Made by a program: the position numbers and the translations under genes. From Streptococcus sp. (GTDB taxonomy: Bacteria > Bacillota > Bacilli > Lactobacillales > Streptococcaceae), in assembly GCA_030528055.1 (NCBI GenBank), contig JAUMZQ010000013.1, forward strand, positions 1-64,000: a DNA stretch of 64,000 nucleotides. Reading direction: 5' to 3'. The notes beneath the pieces were generated by a model. It worked only from the letters and a program-made list of their open reading frames with translations, was not told the DNA's origin and did not search any database. Within the stretch, counting starts at the first letter, position 1; every line of letters begins with the position of its first letter. Of this stretch, positions 55,642 to 64,000 are shown piece after piece.

Positions 55642-56748
55642 ATGGAAGCAATTTTCTGTATTGGTTGTGGAGCGACAATTCAAACCAAGAATCAATCCAA
55701 GTTAGGTTTCACGCCTCAGTCTGCCCTAGATAAAGGTTTGGAATCAGGAGAAATTTATTGTCAACGTTGTTTTCGCCTTCGTCATTACAATGAGATAACA
55801 GATGTTCACTTGACAGATGCCGACTTTTTGAAATTATTACATGAAGTGGGAGATAGTTCGGCATTAGTTGTTAATGTAGTAGATATTTTTGACTTCAATG
55901 GTTCAATAATTCCTAATCTTCCTCGCTTTGTATCTGGTAATGATGTACTACTTGTGGGGAATAAAAAAGATATTTTACCTAAATCGGTTAAGGATAAAAA
56001 GGTTACACAATGGTTGATGGAAAGAGCTCATGAAGAAGGTCTCAGACCAATAGATGTGTTGTTGACTTCTGCACAAAATAAGCAAGCTATCAAAGAACTG
56101 ATTGAAAAAATAGAATATTATCGAAAAGGGCGTGATGTTTACGTAGTTGGCGTGACAAATGTAGGGAAATCTACTTTGATTAATGCGATTATTCAAGAAA
56201 TCACTGGAAATAAAGAGCTCATCACAACCTCTCGTTTTCCGGGAACTACCTTAGATAAGATTGAAATTCCGCTTGCTGATGGCAACTATATCTACGATAC
56301 TCCAGGAATTATTCATCGCTACCAAATGGCACACTACTTATCACCTAAAGCCTTGAAATATGTGAGTCCTAAAAAAGAGATAAAACCCAAAACATACCAG
56401 TTGAATGCTGAACAAACTCTCTTTTTGTCAGGGTTAGGACGTTTTGATTTTGTATCTGGAGCATCTCAAGGTTTCACAGCGTACTTTGATAATGAATTGA
56501 AGCTTCATCGAACAAAACTAGAAGGAGCCACCGACTTCTATCAAAAACATGTGGGAAGCTTGCTGACTCCTCCATTTGCTGGAGAAGTAGAAGCATTCCC
56601 CAAACTAGTCAAACATGAATTCAATATAAAAGAAAAAACAGATGTGGTATATTCAGGCTTGGGATGGATACGAGTGAGCGGAGTAGCAAAGATTGTTGCT
56701 TGGGCACCAGAAGGAGTGGCTGTTGTAACGCGCAAAGCTATTATCTAA
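55642..56748 (+). CDS. yqeH: Ribosome biogenesis GTPase YqeH
   Basis: The 368-residue circularly permuted GTPase has an N-terminal zinc finger (C6, C9, C40, C43). The G motifs come in permuted order: NKKDILPK (G4), TSAQ (G5), GVTNVGKST (G1), PGTT (G2), DTPG (G3). YqeH is needed for 30S subunit assembly. It starts 3 bp after the yqeG stop. Confidence 0.95.
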   Translation: MEAIFCIGCGATIQTKNQSKLGFTPQSALDKGLESGEIYCQRCFRLRHYNEITDVHLTDADFLKLLHEVGDSSALVVNVVDIFDFNGSIIPNLPRFVSGNDVLLVGNKKDILPKSVKDKKVTQWLMERAHEEGLRPIDVLLTSAQNKQAIKELIEKIEYYRKGRDVYVVGVTNVGKSTLINAIIQEITGNKELITTSRFPGTTLDKIEIPLADGNYIYDTPGIIHRYQMAHYLSPKALKYVSPKKEIKPKTYQLNAEQTLFLSGLGRFDFVSGASQGFTAYFDNELKLHRTKLEGATDFYQKHVGSLLTPPFAGEVEAFPKLVKHEFNIKEKTDVVYSGLGWIRVSGVAKIVAWAPEGVAVVTRKAII

Positions 56749-56841
56749 TTGCCTTTTACGTATCTAGATTATATACTGGCTTTTGATGGTGAACTTCATC
56801 GAAACTTGCTAGTTAGGTAAATCATAATAAAAGAGGAAAAA

Positions 56842-57153
56842 ATGACATTAACATCAAAACAACGAGCTTTTTTGAATAGTCAAGCTCACAGTCTGAAACC
56901 AATTGTTCAGATTGGAAAAAACGGATTGAACAATCCCATTAAAACAAGTATTCGTCAGGCACTAGATGCTCGTGAATTGATTAAAGTTACTTTGTTGCAG
57001 AATACTGATGAAACAATTCATGATGTTGCAACTACTCTAGAGGAAGAAATCGGAGTTGAGACTGTTCAAAAAATTGGAAGAATTTTGATTCTCTATAAAC
57101 AATCTAGTAAAAAAGAAAATCGGAAAATATCTGTTAAAGTGAAGGATATTTAG
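56842..57153 (+). CDS. yhbY: CRM-domain RNA-binding protein YhbY
   Basis: The 103-residue protein has the CRM fold pattern LTSKQRAFLNSQAHSLKPIVQIGKNGL, with the GxxG-type loop GKNG, and QALDARELIKVTLL. It binds pre-50S rRNA and helps ribosome maturation. It is followed after 14 bp by nadD. The gap before it (93 bp) holds a small hairpin (GATG/CATC) only. Confidence 0.92.
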   Translation: MTLTSKQRAFLNSQAHSLKPIVQIGKNGLNNPIKTSIRQALDARELIKVTLLQNTDETIHDVATTLEEEIGVETVQKIGRILILYKQSSKKENRKISVKVKDI

Positions 57154-57167
57154 AAGGAAATCCGCCT

Positions 57168-57800
57168 ATGGCAATAGAATTATTGACCCCTTTCACTAAG
57201 GTGAATTTAGAACCAGAAGTTAAAGAGAAAAAAAGACAACAAATTGGAATTTTGGGAGGAAATTTTAATCCTGTTCATCATGCTCATTTGATTGTAGCAG
57301 ATCAGGTACGCCAACAGTTAGGCTTAGATAAAGTTCTCCTAATGCCAGAATATGAACCCCCTCATATTGATAAAAAAGAGACTATTGATCAAAAACATCG
57401 AGTGAAAATGCTTGAGTTAGCGATTGCTGATGTTGAGGGATTGGAAATTGAATTTATTGAACTAGAACGAAAAGGTATCAGCTACACCTACGATACGATG
57501 AAATTATTGACTGAAAAAAATCCAGACTGTGATTATTATTTTATCATTGGAGCGGATATGGTGGATTATTTACCTAAATGGTATCGTATTGATGATTTAG
57601 TCAAAATCGTTCAGTTTGTTGGAGTGCAAAGACCTCGTTATAAAGCTGGGACTTCTTATCCAGTTATTTGGGTGGACGTACCTTTGATGGATATTTCTTC
57701 AAGTATGATTCGAGATTTTATTGCGCAAGACAGAAAACCTCATTTTCTTTTACCACCTGCTGTTTTAGATTATATTGAGAAAGAGGGATTGTATAGGTGA
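57168..57800 (+). CDS. nadD: Nicotinate-nucleotide adenylyltransferase
   Basis: The 210-residue enzyme makes deamido-NAD from nicotinate mononucleotide and ATP. The nucleotidyltransferase motif is [15 protein letters not shown] (27-41) and the second is SSSMIRDFI (ISSSxxR type). It carries a 24-residue N-terminal extension, common in streptococcal NadD. Its stop overlaps the yqeK GTG. Confidence 0.94.
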   Translation: MAIELLTPFTKVNLEPEVKEKKRQQIGILGGNFNPVHHAHLIVADQVRQQLGLDKVLLMPEYEPPHIDKKETIDQKHRVKMLELAIADVEGLEIEFIELERKGISYTYDTMKLLTEKNPDCDYYFIIGADMVDYLPKWYRIDDLVKIVQFVGVQRPRYKAGTSYPVIWVDVPLMDISSSMIRDFIAQDRKPHFLLPPAVLDYIEKEGLYR

Positions 57801-58387
57801 ATTACGAACAGTATATTGGACTATCGCGCGACGATTTATTAAAGAAAATACAAGCAGTTTTACCTGAAAAACGATTCAAGCATTGTTTAGGAGTAGAAAA
57901 TGCTGCTAGACAATTAGCTAAAAGATATGATGTGAATATTGATAAAGCTGGTCTTGCGGGTTTGCTTCATGATTACGCTAAAAAAGTTTCAGATGATGAT
58001 TTTCTTGCTCTGATTGATAAGTATCACCTAAATGAAGACTTGAAAAAATGGGGCAACAATGTGTGGCACGGAGTGGTCGGTATCTATAAAATTAAAGAAG
58101 ATTTTGATTTACAGGATCAAGAGATTCTCCACGCGATTGAGATCCATACAGTCGGTTCAAGTCAAATGTCTGCACTAGATAAAGTAGTCTATGTTGCAGA
58201 TTATATTGAAGAAAATCGCTCATTTTCAGGAGTGGATAGGGCTAGAAGTATAGCTAATGAATCTTTAGATAAGGCAGTTGCTTATGAGACAGCTCATACA
58301 GTTGCTCATCTGGCACAAAAAGGGATACCAATTTACCCCCAAACTTTAGAAACTTACAATCATTTTGTCAAGTATTTGGAGAAATAG
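57797..58387 (+). CDS. yqeK: HD-domain hydrolase YqeK (diadenosine tetraphosphatase)
   Basis: The 196-residue HD-domain protein has H29, H58-D59 (LLHDYAKK) and the later HGVVG and ADYIEENRS motifs. Members hydrolyse Ap4A symmetrically. The GTG start overlaps the nadD stop by 4 nt, so translation is coupled. An isochorismatase-type gene follows with no gap. Confidence 0.92.
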   Translation: MNYEQYIGLSRDDLLKKIQAVLPEKRFKHCLGVENAARQLAKRYDVNIDKAGLAGLLHDYAKKVSDDDFLALIDKYHLNEDLKKWGNNVWHGVVGIYKIKEDFDLQDQEILHAIEIHTVGSSQMSALDKVVYVADYIEENRSFSGVDRARSIANESLDKAVAYETAHTVAHLAQKGIPIYPQTLETYNHFVKYLEK

Positions 58388-58900
58388 ATGAAAACAGCCT
58401 TATTAGTCATTGATGTTCAGAATGGCTTAATGGACGCTAATCCTTATCAATCAGCAATATTTTTAGACAAACTGAAAAAGAATATTCGCTTAGCTAGAGA
58501 GTATGATATTGAGATTATTTATGTCCGTCATAATAGTCAAGAGTTTGAAAAAGGAACAAGAGCTTGGGAAATCGTTCCTAGTATTGCTCCCTTGAAGACT
58601 GATATAATTATTGACAAGACATACAATAGTGCTTTTAAAGAGACCAATTTGGATCAATATTTAACGGATAATAAAATTTCAAGGCTTATTCTGACAGGAA
58701 TGTTGACAAATTATTGCATTGATACTACTGTTAAAGTGGCTTTTGAGTTGAATTATAAGGTTTGCGTCATTGAAGGTGGCTCAACGACATTTGATGATGA
58801 ACGTATAGCAGCAGCTGATTTGATTGAACATTATGAGAATATTTGGGCTGATAATTTTGCCCTTGTGGATTACTTTGAGAATATAATAAAAGAGGAATAA
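58388..58900 (+). CDS. Isochorismatase-family cysteine hydrolase
   Basis: The 170-residue protein has the triad pattern of the family: Asp9 in LLVIDVQNG, Lys in the IDKTYNSAF segment and the nucleophile Cys in TGMLTNYCIDTT. Members include nicotinamidases. The neighbouring nadD makes an NAD-salvage role attractive, but the exact substrate is not shown by sequence. It abuts yqeK and rsfS without gaps. Confidence 0.85.
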   Translation: MKTALLVIDVQNGLMDANPYQSAIFLDKLKKNIRLAREYDIEIIYVRHNSQEFEKGTRAWEIVPSIAPLKTDIIIDKTYNSAFKETNLDQYLTDNKISRLILTGMLTNYCIDTTVKVAFELNYKVCVIEGGSTTFDDERIAAADLIEHYENIWADNFALVDYFENIIKEE

Positions 58901-59254
58901 ATGAAAGAAACAGAATTACTACAATTGGTTGTTCAGGCAGCTGATGAGAAAAGAGCAGAAGATATTGTTGTTATGGATTTACAGCCAATCACGAGTGTAG
59001 CTGATTATTTTGTAGTTTTAAGTGCAACAAATAGTCGTCAGCTAGAAGCAATTGCTGATAACATCCGTGAAAAAGTGAAAGAAGCCGGCGAAGATTCTAG
59101 CCATGCTGAAGGAGATAGCAAAACAGGTTGGGTTTTGCTGGATTTAAACAGTGTCGTTGTCCATATCTTTTCAGAAGATGAGAGAGAACGCTACAATCTT
59201 GAAAAATTATGGCATGAGGCATCGTTAGTGGATACTGGAACTTTTTTGAATTAA
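58901..59254 (+). CDS. rsfS: Ribosomal silencing factor RsfS
   Basis: The 117-residue protein shows the RsfS/Iojap pattern [50 protein letters not shown] and [10 protein letters not shown]. It binds uL14 and blocks subunit joining when nutrients are low. It starts directly after the isochorismatase gene. Confidence 0.95.
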   Translation: MKETELLQLVVQAADEKRAEDIVVMDLQPITSVADYFVVLSATNSRQLEAIADNIREKVKEAGEDSSHAEGDSKTGWVLLDLNSVVVHIFSEDERERYNLEKLWHEASLVDTGTFLN

Positions 59255-59259
59255 AAAAT

Positions 59260-59284
59260 GGGGCTGAGAGTATTCTCAGTCCCT
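59260..59284 (+). other. Hairpin after rsfS
   Basis: GGGCTGAGA and TCTCAGTCCC form a stem with one bulge but no T-run follows, so it is not a standard terminator. It may protect or process the mRNA between rsfS and the methyltransferase. Confidence 0.5.
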
Positions 59285-59316
59285 TAACACTATGATTTTC
59301 TAGAAAAGGAATAAAA

Positions 59317-60051
59317 ATGGCTACTTATGAAACATTTGCGACCGTCTATGACAGTATCATGGATGATAGCTTGTATGAGAAATGGACAAATTTTAGCTTA
59401 AGACATTTTCCAGAAGGCAAAAAAAAATTGTTAGAGCTGGCTTGTGGTACAGGCATTCAATCCATTTATTTTAAAAAGGCAGGTTTTGATGTTACTGGAC
59501 TTGATCTGAGCCAAGAAATGATTAAAATAGCTAGCAAACGTGCTCAAGATGTGGGGCTAGATATTTCATTTATTCAAGGGAATATGCTGGATTTATCAAA
59601 AATAGAAACCTATGATTTAATCACTTGTTATTCGGACTCACTCTGTTATATGGAAGATGAGATAGCAGTTGGCGATGTCTTTGAGCAAGTCTATCAGCAT
59701 CTCAACGATGGTGGTGTTTTTATTTTTGATGTTCACTCAATTTACCAAATTGATAAGATCTTTCCAAACTATGGCTATCATGAAAATGCGGATGATTTTG
59801 CTTTTGTATGGGATTCCTATCTTGGTGATGCTCCACACTCTATCGTTCATGAGTTGACTTTTTTTATCAAAGAAGGAAACGGCTTTTTCTCACGTCACGA
59901 TGAGATTCATGAAGAACGCACTTATGATAGAATTACGTATGAGGTTTTACTGGAGCAGGCAGGTTTCAAAAATATCAAAGTGTATGCAGATTTTACAGAC
60001 AATGAACCAAGTGAAACAAGTAGTCGTTGGTTTTTTGTCGCGGAGAAATAA
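59317..60051 (+). CDS. Class I SAM-dependent methyltransferase
   Basis: The 244-residue protein has the SAM-binding motif [15 protein letters not shown] (about 35-49), the acidic motif [10 protein letters not shown] and the post-II motif [14 protein letters not shown]. It is conserved between rsfS and tmcAL in streptococci. The substrate is unknown. It ends 1 bp before the tmcAL ATG, so the two are co-translated. Confidence 0.88.
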   Translation: MATYETFATVYDSIMDDSLYEKWTNFSLRHFPEGKKKLLELACGTGIQSIYFKKAGFDVTGLDLSQEMIKIASKRAQDVGLDISFIQGNMLDLSKIETYDLITCYSDSLCYMEDEIAVGDVFEQVYQHLNDGGVFIFDVHSIYQIDKIFPNYGYHENADDFAFVWDSYLGDAPHSIVHELTFFIKEGNGFFSRHDEIHEERTYDRITYEVLLEQAGFKNIKVYADFTDNEPSETSSRWFFVAEK

Positions 60052-60052
60052 G

Positions 60053-61141
60053 ATGTCAGTTACTGGAATTATTGCAGAGTTCAATCCCTTTCATAATGGT
60101 CATAAATATTTGTTAGACCAAATTGATGGATTAAAAATTATAGCTATGTCAGGAAATTTTATGCAACGTGGCGAACCAGCTATTGTTGATAAATGGACGA
60201 GAACTCAGATGGCTATTGAAAATGGTGCGGATATTGTAGTAGAGTTGCCGTTTTTAGTCTCTGTACAATCTGCTGACTACTTTGCCAAAGGAGCTCTATC
60301 TATTTTGTCACAACTAAAAATAGATAGATTGGCTTTTGGTACGGAGGATAATTTAGATTACAATCAAATAGGAAAAATATATTGCGAAAAAGAAAGAGAG
60401 ATGTTAGACTTTCTAAGTCATCAACCCCAACATCTCTCCTATCCTCAAAAAACACAGGAAATATGGAAAGAATTTACAGGCATTCAATTTTCAGGAAATA
60501 CTCCAAATCACATTTTAGCATTGGCTTATACAAAAGTTGCTGGTAAACTTGGGATTGATTTGTTTCCTATTCAACGCCAAGGTGCAGGTTTTCATTCTTT
60601 AGAAAAAAATTCTCTTTATGCTTCAGCAACTAGTTTACGCCACCATATTCATGACAAAGAATTTTTAACAAAGTATTCTCCTTGTTCCAAACTTCTAAGC
60701 AATAGTCCACAAGTTTTTTGGGAGAATTATTTCGATTTATTGACCTATCAAATTTTATCTAATAGAGATTTGACAAGGATTTACCAAGTAAATGATGAAA
60801 TGGCTTCTCGTATGGTCTCTAGTATTAAAACCTCTTCAACAATTGATGAATTAATAGATAGCTTATCCACTAAGCGTTATACAAAAGCACGTGTCAGAAG
60901 GCTATTGACCTATGTTTTAATCAATGCTAGAGAGGAAAAACTACCCGAATCTATACATGTTTTAGGTTTTTCAAAAGAAGGACAAAAATACCTTTCCTCC
61001 ATAAAGAGAGAAGTTTCCTATGTGACAAGGATAGGAAAAGAACTGTGGGATATTGTTACTCAAAAAGCAGATAGCATTTATAAATTGGGGCATCACGATA
61101 TAGAAGAACAAAATTTTGGAAAAATCCCAATACAATATTAA
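60053..61141 (+). CDS. tmcAL: tRNA(Met) cytidine acetate ligase family (YlbM/TmcAL)
   Basis: The 362-residue protein begins with the nucleotidyltransferase motif [17 protein letters not shown] and [15 protein letters not shown], then [13 protein letters not shown]. In B. subtilis TmcAL makes N4-acetylcytidine at the elongator tRNA-Met wobble position, using acetate and ATP. The ATG at 60053 lies 1 bp after the methyltransferase stop and follows GGAG; the longer in-frame start at 59900 is inside that gene. Confidence 0.92.
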   Translation: MSVTGIIAEFNPFHNGHKYLLDQIDGLKIIAMSGNFMQRGEPAIVDKWTRTQMAIENGADIVVELPFLVSVQSADYFAKGALSILSQLKIDRLAFGTEDNLDYNQIGKIYCEKEREMLDFLSHQPQHLSYPQKTQEIWKEFTGIQFSGNTPNHILALAYTKVAGKLGIDLFPIQRQGAGFHSLEKNSLYASATSLRHHIHDKEFLTKYSPCSKLLSNSPQVFWENYFDLLTYQILSNRDLTRIYQVNDEMASRMVSSIKTSSTIDELIDSLSTKRYTKARVRRLLTYVLINAREEKLPESIHVLGFSKEGQKYLSSIKREVSYVTRIGKELWDIVTQKADSIYKLGHHDIEEQNFGKIPIQY

Positions 61142-61227
61142 AAAATATTGGCTCTCATGTGAGACTATACCTCATACTCTTTAGATATTACAATAATATT
61201 TGTTATCGTTTTTAATTGTAAAAAAAC

Positions 61228-61255
61228 AAATCAACCTAGTACAATAGGTTGATTT
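61228..61255 (-). terminator. Terminator of the metalloprotease-like gene
   Basis: AAATCAACCTA and TAGGTTGATTT form a perfect stem. The T-run (TTTGTTTTTTT) is on the minus strand, and the plus-strand tail is weaker. Confidence 0.82.
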
Positions 61256-61310
61256 ATATTATATATTTGGATATAGTTCAAGATTTTAAGAGTAACCTAT
61301 TTTCTTTCAT

Positions 61311-62216
61311 CTATTTTGAATTTTTAGTCCAAAATTCATCTACCTCACTCAATATTTCATCAGCGGTTTTTAATGTAGCTTCTTCAATGGATAGTCCAGT
61401 TTTTTGCAAATAATATTTGATGAGATAATAGCCACATGTATAACCTGAAGCGTAAGGAAGTCCAACACCTTTGCCACCCTGCATTTTTGTAATCTCATCA
61501 CCATATAGATAGGGCATTGCTTCTTGCATATTATCAATATGGAGATTCTCTTTTAATATTGGTTTAATCACTTTATTTAAGCTGTCTAGATTATTTTTTG
61601 TGACCCAAGGTCCAATATTCTCTTTGCCATACATTTTTTCTGCAAAGTTTTCGGCAAGTCCTTCAGAAACAATCATTTCTTTCAGTGGACCTTTACCCCA
61701 TTCAATAAATTGATAACGAATATTGTGATTGCATTCATGTGCAACTGCAGACGGTATCCTACTTATTGTATAATCATTTGGAACAAGAGAAAGAAAAATA
61801 TATCCCGGAATTCCGCCATCACCACTGTAGTTTTCATTGATAGCCATCATTGGACTATTTTGGTTACCTAATAAGGCCGTTACATAATAATCTTTTTCGG
61901 GTAATTCTATACCATTAGAGGTGAAAGCCTCAATCGAATGGTAAAATGCATTGGTGATGTCTCTCCAGAAGTTGGCATCAAGCCGATTGATAGATGAAAT
62001 ATCTTCTTTTACGAAATCTTTCGGCATCTTATGCATAAAACTCATTAAAGTCATAACGTTAAAAGGTATGTTTTCGTCAAAAGAAATATGCTGTTTTTCA
62101 AATTTCTTTTTAAATGGAACGAGTAGATTTTGTTTAAAAATCTCATCTCTTTTTTCAATTGGAGACTCTAAAATTTCTCTATAAATTGTATCAGACTTGA
62201 TCAAATGTAATTTCAT
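61311..62216 (-). CDS. DUF2268-type predicted zinc metalloprotease
   Basis: The 301-residue protein contains an HExxH zinc motif in VAHECNHNIRY (about 158-162) with a downstream SEGLAENFAEK segment that could supply the third ligand. These are features of the DUF2268 family of putative zinc proteases. No signal peptide or TM helix is seen, so it is cytosolic. Its promoter has the stretched 19-bp spacer used by MerR activators, and the divergent neighbour is a MerR/TipAS protein, so it is a likely target of that regulator. The substrate is unknown. Confidence 0.75.
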   Translation of the reverse strand: MKLHLIKSDTIYREILESPIEKRDEIFKQNLLVPFKKKFEKQHISFDENIPFNVMTLMSFMHKMPKDFVKEDISSINRLDANFWRDITNAFYHSIEAFTSNGIELPEKDYYVTALLGNQNSPMMAINENYSGDGGIPGYIFLSLVPNDYTISRIPSAVAHECNHNIRYQFIEWGKGPLKEMIVSEGLAENFAEKMYGKENIGPWVTKNNLDSLNKVIKPILKENLHIDNMQEAMPYLYGDEITKMQGGKGVGLPYASGYTCGYYLIKYYLQKTGLSIEEATLKTADEILSEVDEFWTKNSK

Positions 62217-62244
62217 AATATTTACTCCTTTTATTAATAAAGAA

Positions 62245-62275
62245 ATTATACACCCTAACGTTGCGTCAAAGTCAA
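62245..62275 (-). promoter_or_regulatory. MerR-type promoter with 19-bp spacer
   Basis: On the minus strand TTGACT (62270-62275) and TATAAT (62245-62250) are separated by 19 bp, the hallmark of MerR-family activated promoters. The spacer holds TTGACGCAACGTTAGGG, an imperfect dyad. Confidence 0.8.
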
Positions 62276-62308
62276 CTATTTATGATAAAATATTTTTGAG
62301 GTGTTCCT

Positions 62309-63049
62309 ATGTATTTAATAAAAGAAGCAGCGCAAATTTCAGGAGTTACAATAAGAACTCTACACCATTATGATCAAATTGGTCTGATGAAAGTAAATAA
62401 ATCCGAGAACGGTTATCGATATTATACTAATGAAGATATTGAGAAAATAAAAATGATTAGATACTATAGATTTCTTGGGTTTTCTCTTGAAAAAATAGGA
62501 AATATCATAAATGAAAAAGATTTTGATATCATCACTGTTTTACAATCCCAATTAGAAATGCTTGCTGATGAGCAAAAAAAGATTTCACTTCTTATGGATA
62601 ATATAAAAAGGACAATTGACGCAAAAAGATCCCAACTTGAAGCCCAAACTACAACTCAATTTGAAGGTTTTACGATTTTAGATAATATTGAATATCAAAG
62701 TAAAGCGCTGGAACAGTTTGGGAAAGACTCAATGATTGAGGCTTCACAGAGACAAAAAGGGATAGAATTAGAAGTTAACGAATACTTTAATGCTATTTTT
62801 ATAAAGTTTGCACAAAAGAAGAATCATAAGAAGCAACCGAGAGAGAAAGATGTGCAGAAGATTTGTCTAGAACTCTACAAAACCTTAAATAAATATGCTT
62901 TTGATTGCTCTATAGAAGTCTTTGGAATAATCGGTAAAACTTATTATCATAATCAAGAATTTAGAAGAAATATTGATAAATTTGGTGAAGGATTGGCAGA
63001 ATATATTTCTGAGTCGATTGCTATATTTGTTACAAATGATAATCAATAG
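62309..63049 (+). CDS. MerR-family regulator with TipAS-like domain
   Basis: The 246-residue protein has an N-terminal MerR winged helix (about 1-70: YLIKEAAQISGVTIRTLHHY, NGYRYYTNEDIEKI), a coiled-coil dimerisation helix (about 75-115) and a C-terminal domain (about 135-246) of the TipAS type, known to bind thiopeptides and other antibiotics in TipAL-like proteins. The SD GAGGTG fits the ATG. The promoter region shared with the metalloprotease gene allows autoregulation. The inducer is unknown. Confidence 0.85.
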   Translation: MYLIKEAAQISGVTIRTLHHYDQIGLMKVNKSENGYRYYTNEDIEKIKMIRYYRFLGFSLEKIGNIINEKDFDIITVLQSQLEMLADEQKKISLLMDNIKRTIDAKRSQLEAQTTTQFEGFTILDNIEYQSKALEQFGKDSMIEASQRQKGIELEVNEYFNAIFIKFAQKKNHKKQPREKDVQKICLELYKTLNKYAFDCSIEVFGIIGKTYYHNQEFRRNIDKFGEGLAEYISESIAIFVTNDNQ

Positions 63050-63094
63050 TTATTGAATAAAAGAATATATAACTACTCTATATTAAATGATAAA

Positions 63095-63238
63095 TCACAT
63101 GGTCATAGGTATTTGGTAATTGATACTAGCATGGACATAATCTCTTGTTTTGACTTGTAGTTCTTCCGATGAGTGAAAAACTTCTTTGTTTATAAGTTTA
63201 ATCTTGAAGGAATGATAAATGCTCAACCAACGACACAT
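63095..63238 (-). pseudogene. Degenerate transposase C-terminal fragment (IS3-like)
   Basis: A 47-codon frame reads ...FKIKLINKEVFHSSEELQ, then DYVHASINYQIPM. This resembles the end of IS3-family OrfB proteins (SFF.xLKxEL, then ...YxHxxxxYxxP). No SD, upstream part or inverted repeat is found. It is a decayed remnant. Confidence 0.5.
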
Positions 63239-63439
63239 GGTAGAAATACTATATAATTTCTGTCTAGTTTAGTGTAATCTATGAAATTAAATTTAACATT
63301 TGATACAGGAAATTTCCTAACAGGGAGAAATAAATAGTTTATAAAAGATAGTGAAGCTTATAAGAAAAGTATAAAAAAAGAGGCTGAGATGAAATAATCG
63401 TCTTCCTCTGTCAAGTGTACAATAAAATACTAAAAATAG
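63239..63439. other. IS-remnant gap without genes
   Basis: AT-rich spacer between two transposase remnants. An 18-codon frame at about 63281-63337 (MKLNLTFDTGNFLTG) has no support. CTGTCAAGTGTACA near 63409-63422 looks like an IS terminal repeat. Confidence 0.4.
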
Positions 63440-63496
63440 TTAAGCAACCTGATTCCTAAATTCGATAGGAGTTAGGTTATTTAATTTTACTTGATA
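63440..63496 (-). pseudogene. 3' end of an IS3/IS150-type transposase gene
   Basis: The last 18 codons read YQVKLNNLTPIEFRNQVA-stop, a close match to the C-terminal pattern LxGLSPVEFR of IS150-like OrfB proteins. Homology stops abruptly at 63497. The putative IS end (TGTACACTTGACAG on the minus strand) lies about 20 bp past the stop. Confidence 0.65.
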
Positions 63497-63525
63497 ATGT
63501 TAGGTTTTGTAAAAATTGTAAATTT

Positions 63526-63840
63526 TTATAAATTTTCCTTACCCCAATCATTGATACGTAGTAGTAATATCAACAAGTCTTGTCCTTTATCAGTTAGGGA
63601 ATATTGAGTACGGAGCGGCCAGGTTTTAAAGTCCTCTCTAGTGATAAGATCATACTGTACTAGGTCATCTAGAGAACGGACTAGCATGGTTTTTGTGACA
63701 CCTTTTACTTCACGTTGTAATTGATTGAAACGTATTGGCTCATGTTGTGAAATACTCCAAAAAATCTGGAGTTTCCATTTGCCTGCAAGAGCATCCATGA
63801 CGTGAGTTAAACCACAGTTCCAATTTGGTTTTGTTTGCAT
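63526..63840 (-). CDS. HxlR-family transcriptional regulator
   Basis: The 104-residue winged-helix protein has the HxlR pattern WNCGLTHVMDALAGKWKLQIFW with the redox-relevant N-terminal Cys, then RFNQLQREVKGVTKTMLVRSLDDL and YSLTDKG. Such proteins sense electrophiles or diamide-type stress and repress neighbouring oxidoreductases. The SD AAAGGAGG fits the ATG. It is divergent from the nitroreductase gene, with a 25-bp dyad in between. Confidence 0.88.
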   Translation of the reverse strand: MQTKPNWNCGLTHVMDALAGKWKLQIFWSISQHEPIRFNQLQREVKGVTKTMLVRSLDDLVQYDLITREDFKTWPLRTQYSLTDKGQDLLILLLRINDWGKENL

Positions 63841-63856
63841 AGCCCCTCCTTTTTTA

Positions 63857-63881
63857 AGTAGGTCACAAAAAAGTGCCTACT
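63857..63881. promoter_or_regulatory. Dyad operator between HxlR and nitroreductase genes
   Basis: AGTAGG(T)CAC and GTGCCTACT are inverted arms around an A6 core, just upstream of the regulator start. It is a likely HxlR-type operator. A TATAAT (63904-63909) for the nitroreductase lies downstream. Confidence 0.65.
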
Positions 63882-63941
63882 ATTCTTCTCTTACTAATTT
63901 TATTATAATAAAACTATCTTAAGAAGACAAGGAGACTTATC

Positions 63942-64000
63942 ATGAATGATTATCTACATTTTTTGGACGAGCGTGTATCTGTTCGGCAATTTGTTCCTGA
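63942..64000 (+). CDS. Nitroreductase-family protein, 5' end only
   Basis: The first 19 codons read MNDYLHFLDERVSVRQFVP, matching the FMN-binding N-terminus of nitroreductases (RxSVRxF). The SD AAGGAG precedes the ATG. The rest lies beyond the window. It is probably regulated by the divergent HxlR protein. Confidence 0.75.
   Translation, partial: MNDYLHFLDERVSVRQFVP

Noticed and set aside
59260..59284. Hairpin after rsfS as a transcription terminator
   Set aside because: No T-run follows on the plus strand, so it is listed only as a hairpin.
59900..60052. N-terminal extension of TmcAL
   Set aside because: The extension overlaps the methyltransferase gene and reads as low-complexity, non-homologous residues. 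The nucleotidyltransferase motif begins right after the ATG at 60053.

Overview
The window is chromosomal DNA from a low-GC Gram-positive bacterium, almost certainly a Streptococcus. The evidence is a YSIRK-type secreted CHAP protein with Bsp-like repeats, LPXTG surface proteins, the gene order yqeG-yqeH-yhbY-nadD-yqeK-isochorismatase-rsfS-methyltransferase-tmcAL, RNase HIII next to a divergent zapA-cvpA-mutS2, and extended -10 promoters. Species cannot be fixed from the sequence. No rRNA, tRNA, CRISPR array or intact mobile element was seen. Many starts were moved to the codon that follows a Shine-Dalgarno (SD) site.

Layout. Bases 1-10.5 kb hold a truncated surface amidase gene and housekeeping genes (recD2, lepB, rnhC, zapA, cvpA, mutS2, trxA, mscS). 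Bases 10.4-15.1 kb are an accessory module: a two-permease ABC transporter with its own two-component system. Its promoter closely resembles the nisin (nisA) promoter, so it is probably a lantibiotic-type sensing and resistance unit. It lies between two identical 37-bp terminator copies in inverted orientation. gdhA follows, with CodY-like and GlnR-like sites.

Bases 16.8-29.7 kb are a complete fructan locus. It has a cell-wall fructan hydrolase (fruA), a four-component sensing operon (two anchored sugar-binding proteins, histidine kinase, response regulator) and a mannose-family PTS (levDEFG plus a small membrane protein). fruA and levD share TGACA-based promoter motifs with identical spacing to the -10 box, which points to one activator for enzyme and transporter.

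Bases 29.8-41.2 kb hold single-gene metabolic units: pyrDA, a flavoprotein behind a perfect AdcR (zinc) box, a divergent Amt-family protein with altered pore residues, msrAB, an SDR lacking its catalytic lysine, an mtaD-like deaminase, pepX, an aquaglyceroporin and a phosphonomutase-like barrel. At 41.2-42.9 kb an AraC-type regulator and an SRPBCC protein are bracketed by about 78-bp direct repeats that duplicate the neighbouring convergent terminator and the end of the next gene.

Bases 42.9-50.3 kb carry a ROK regulator divergent from a CcpA-type-controlled operon (PTS EIIB, EIIC, GH35 beta-galactosidase, aldo/keto reductase), then an unrecognised LPXTG protein. Bases 50.4-61.1 kb are leuS, a secreted esterase, a VTT membrane protein and the yqe cluster. 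Bases 61.2-64 kb hold a metalloprotease/MerR-TipAS pair with a 19-bp-spacer promoter, two decayed IS3-type transposase ends, and an HxlR regulator divergent from a nitroreductase gene that runs off the window.
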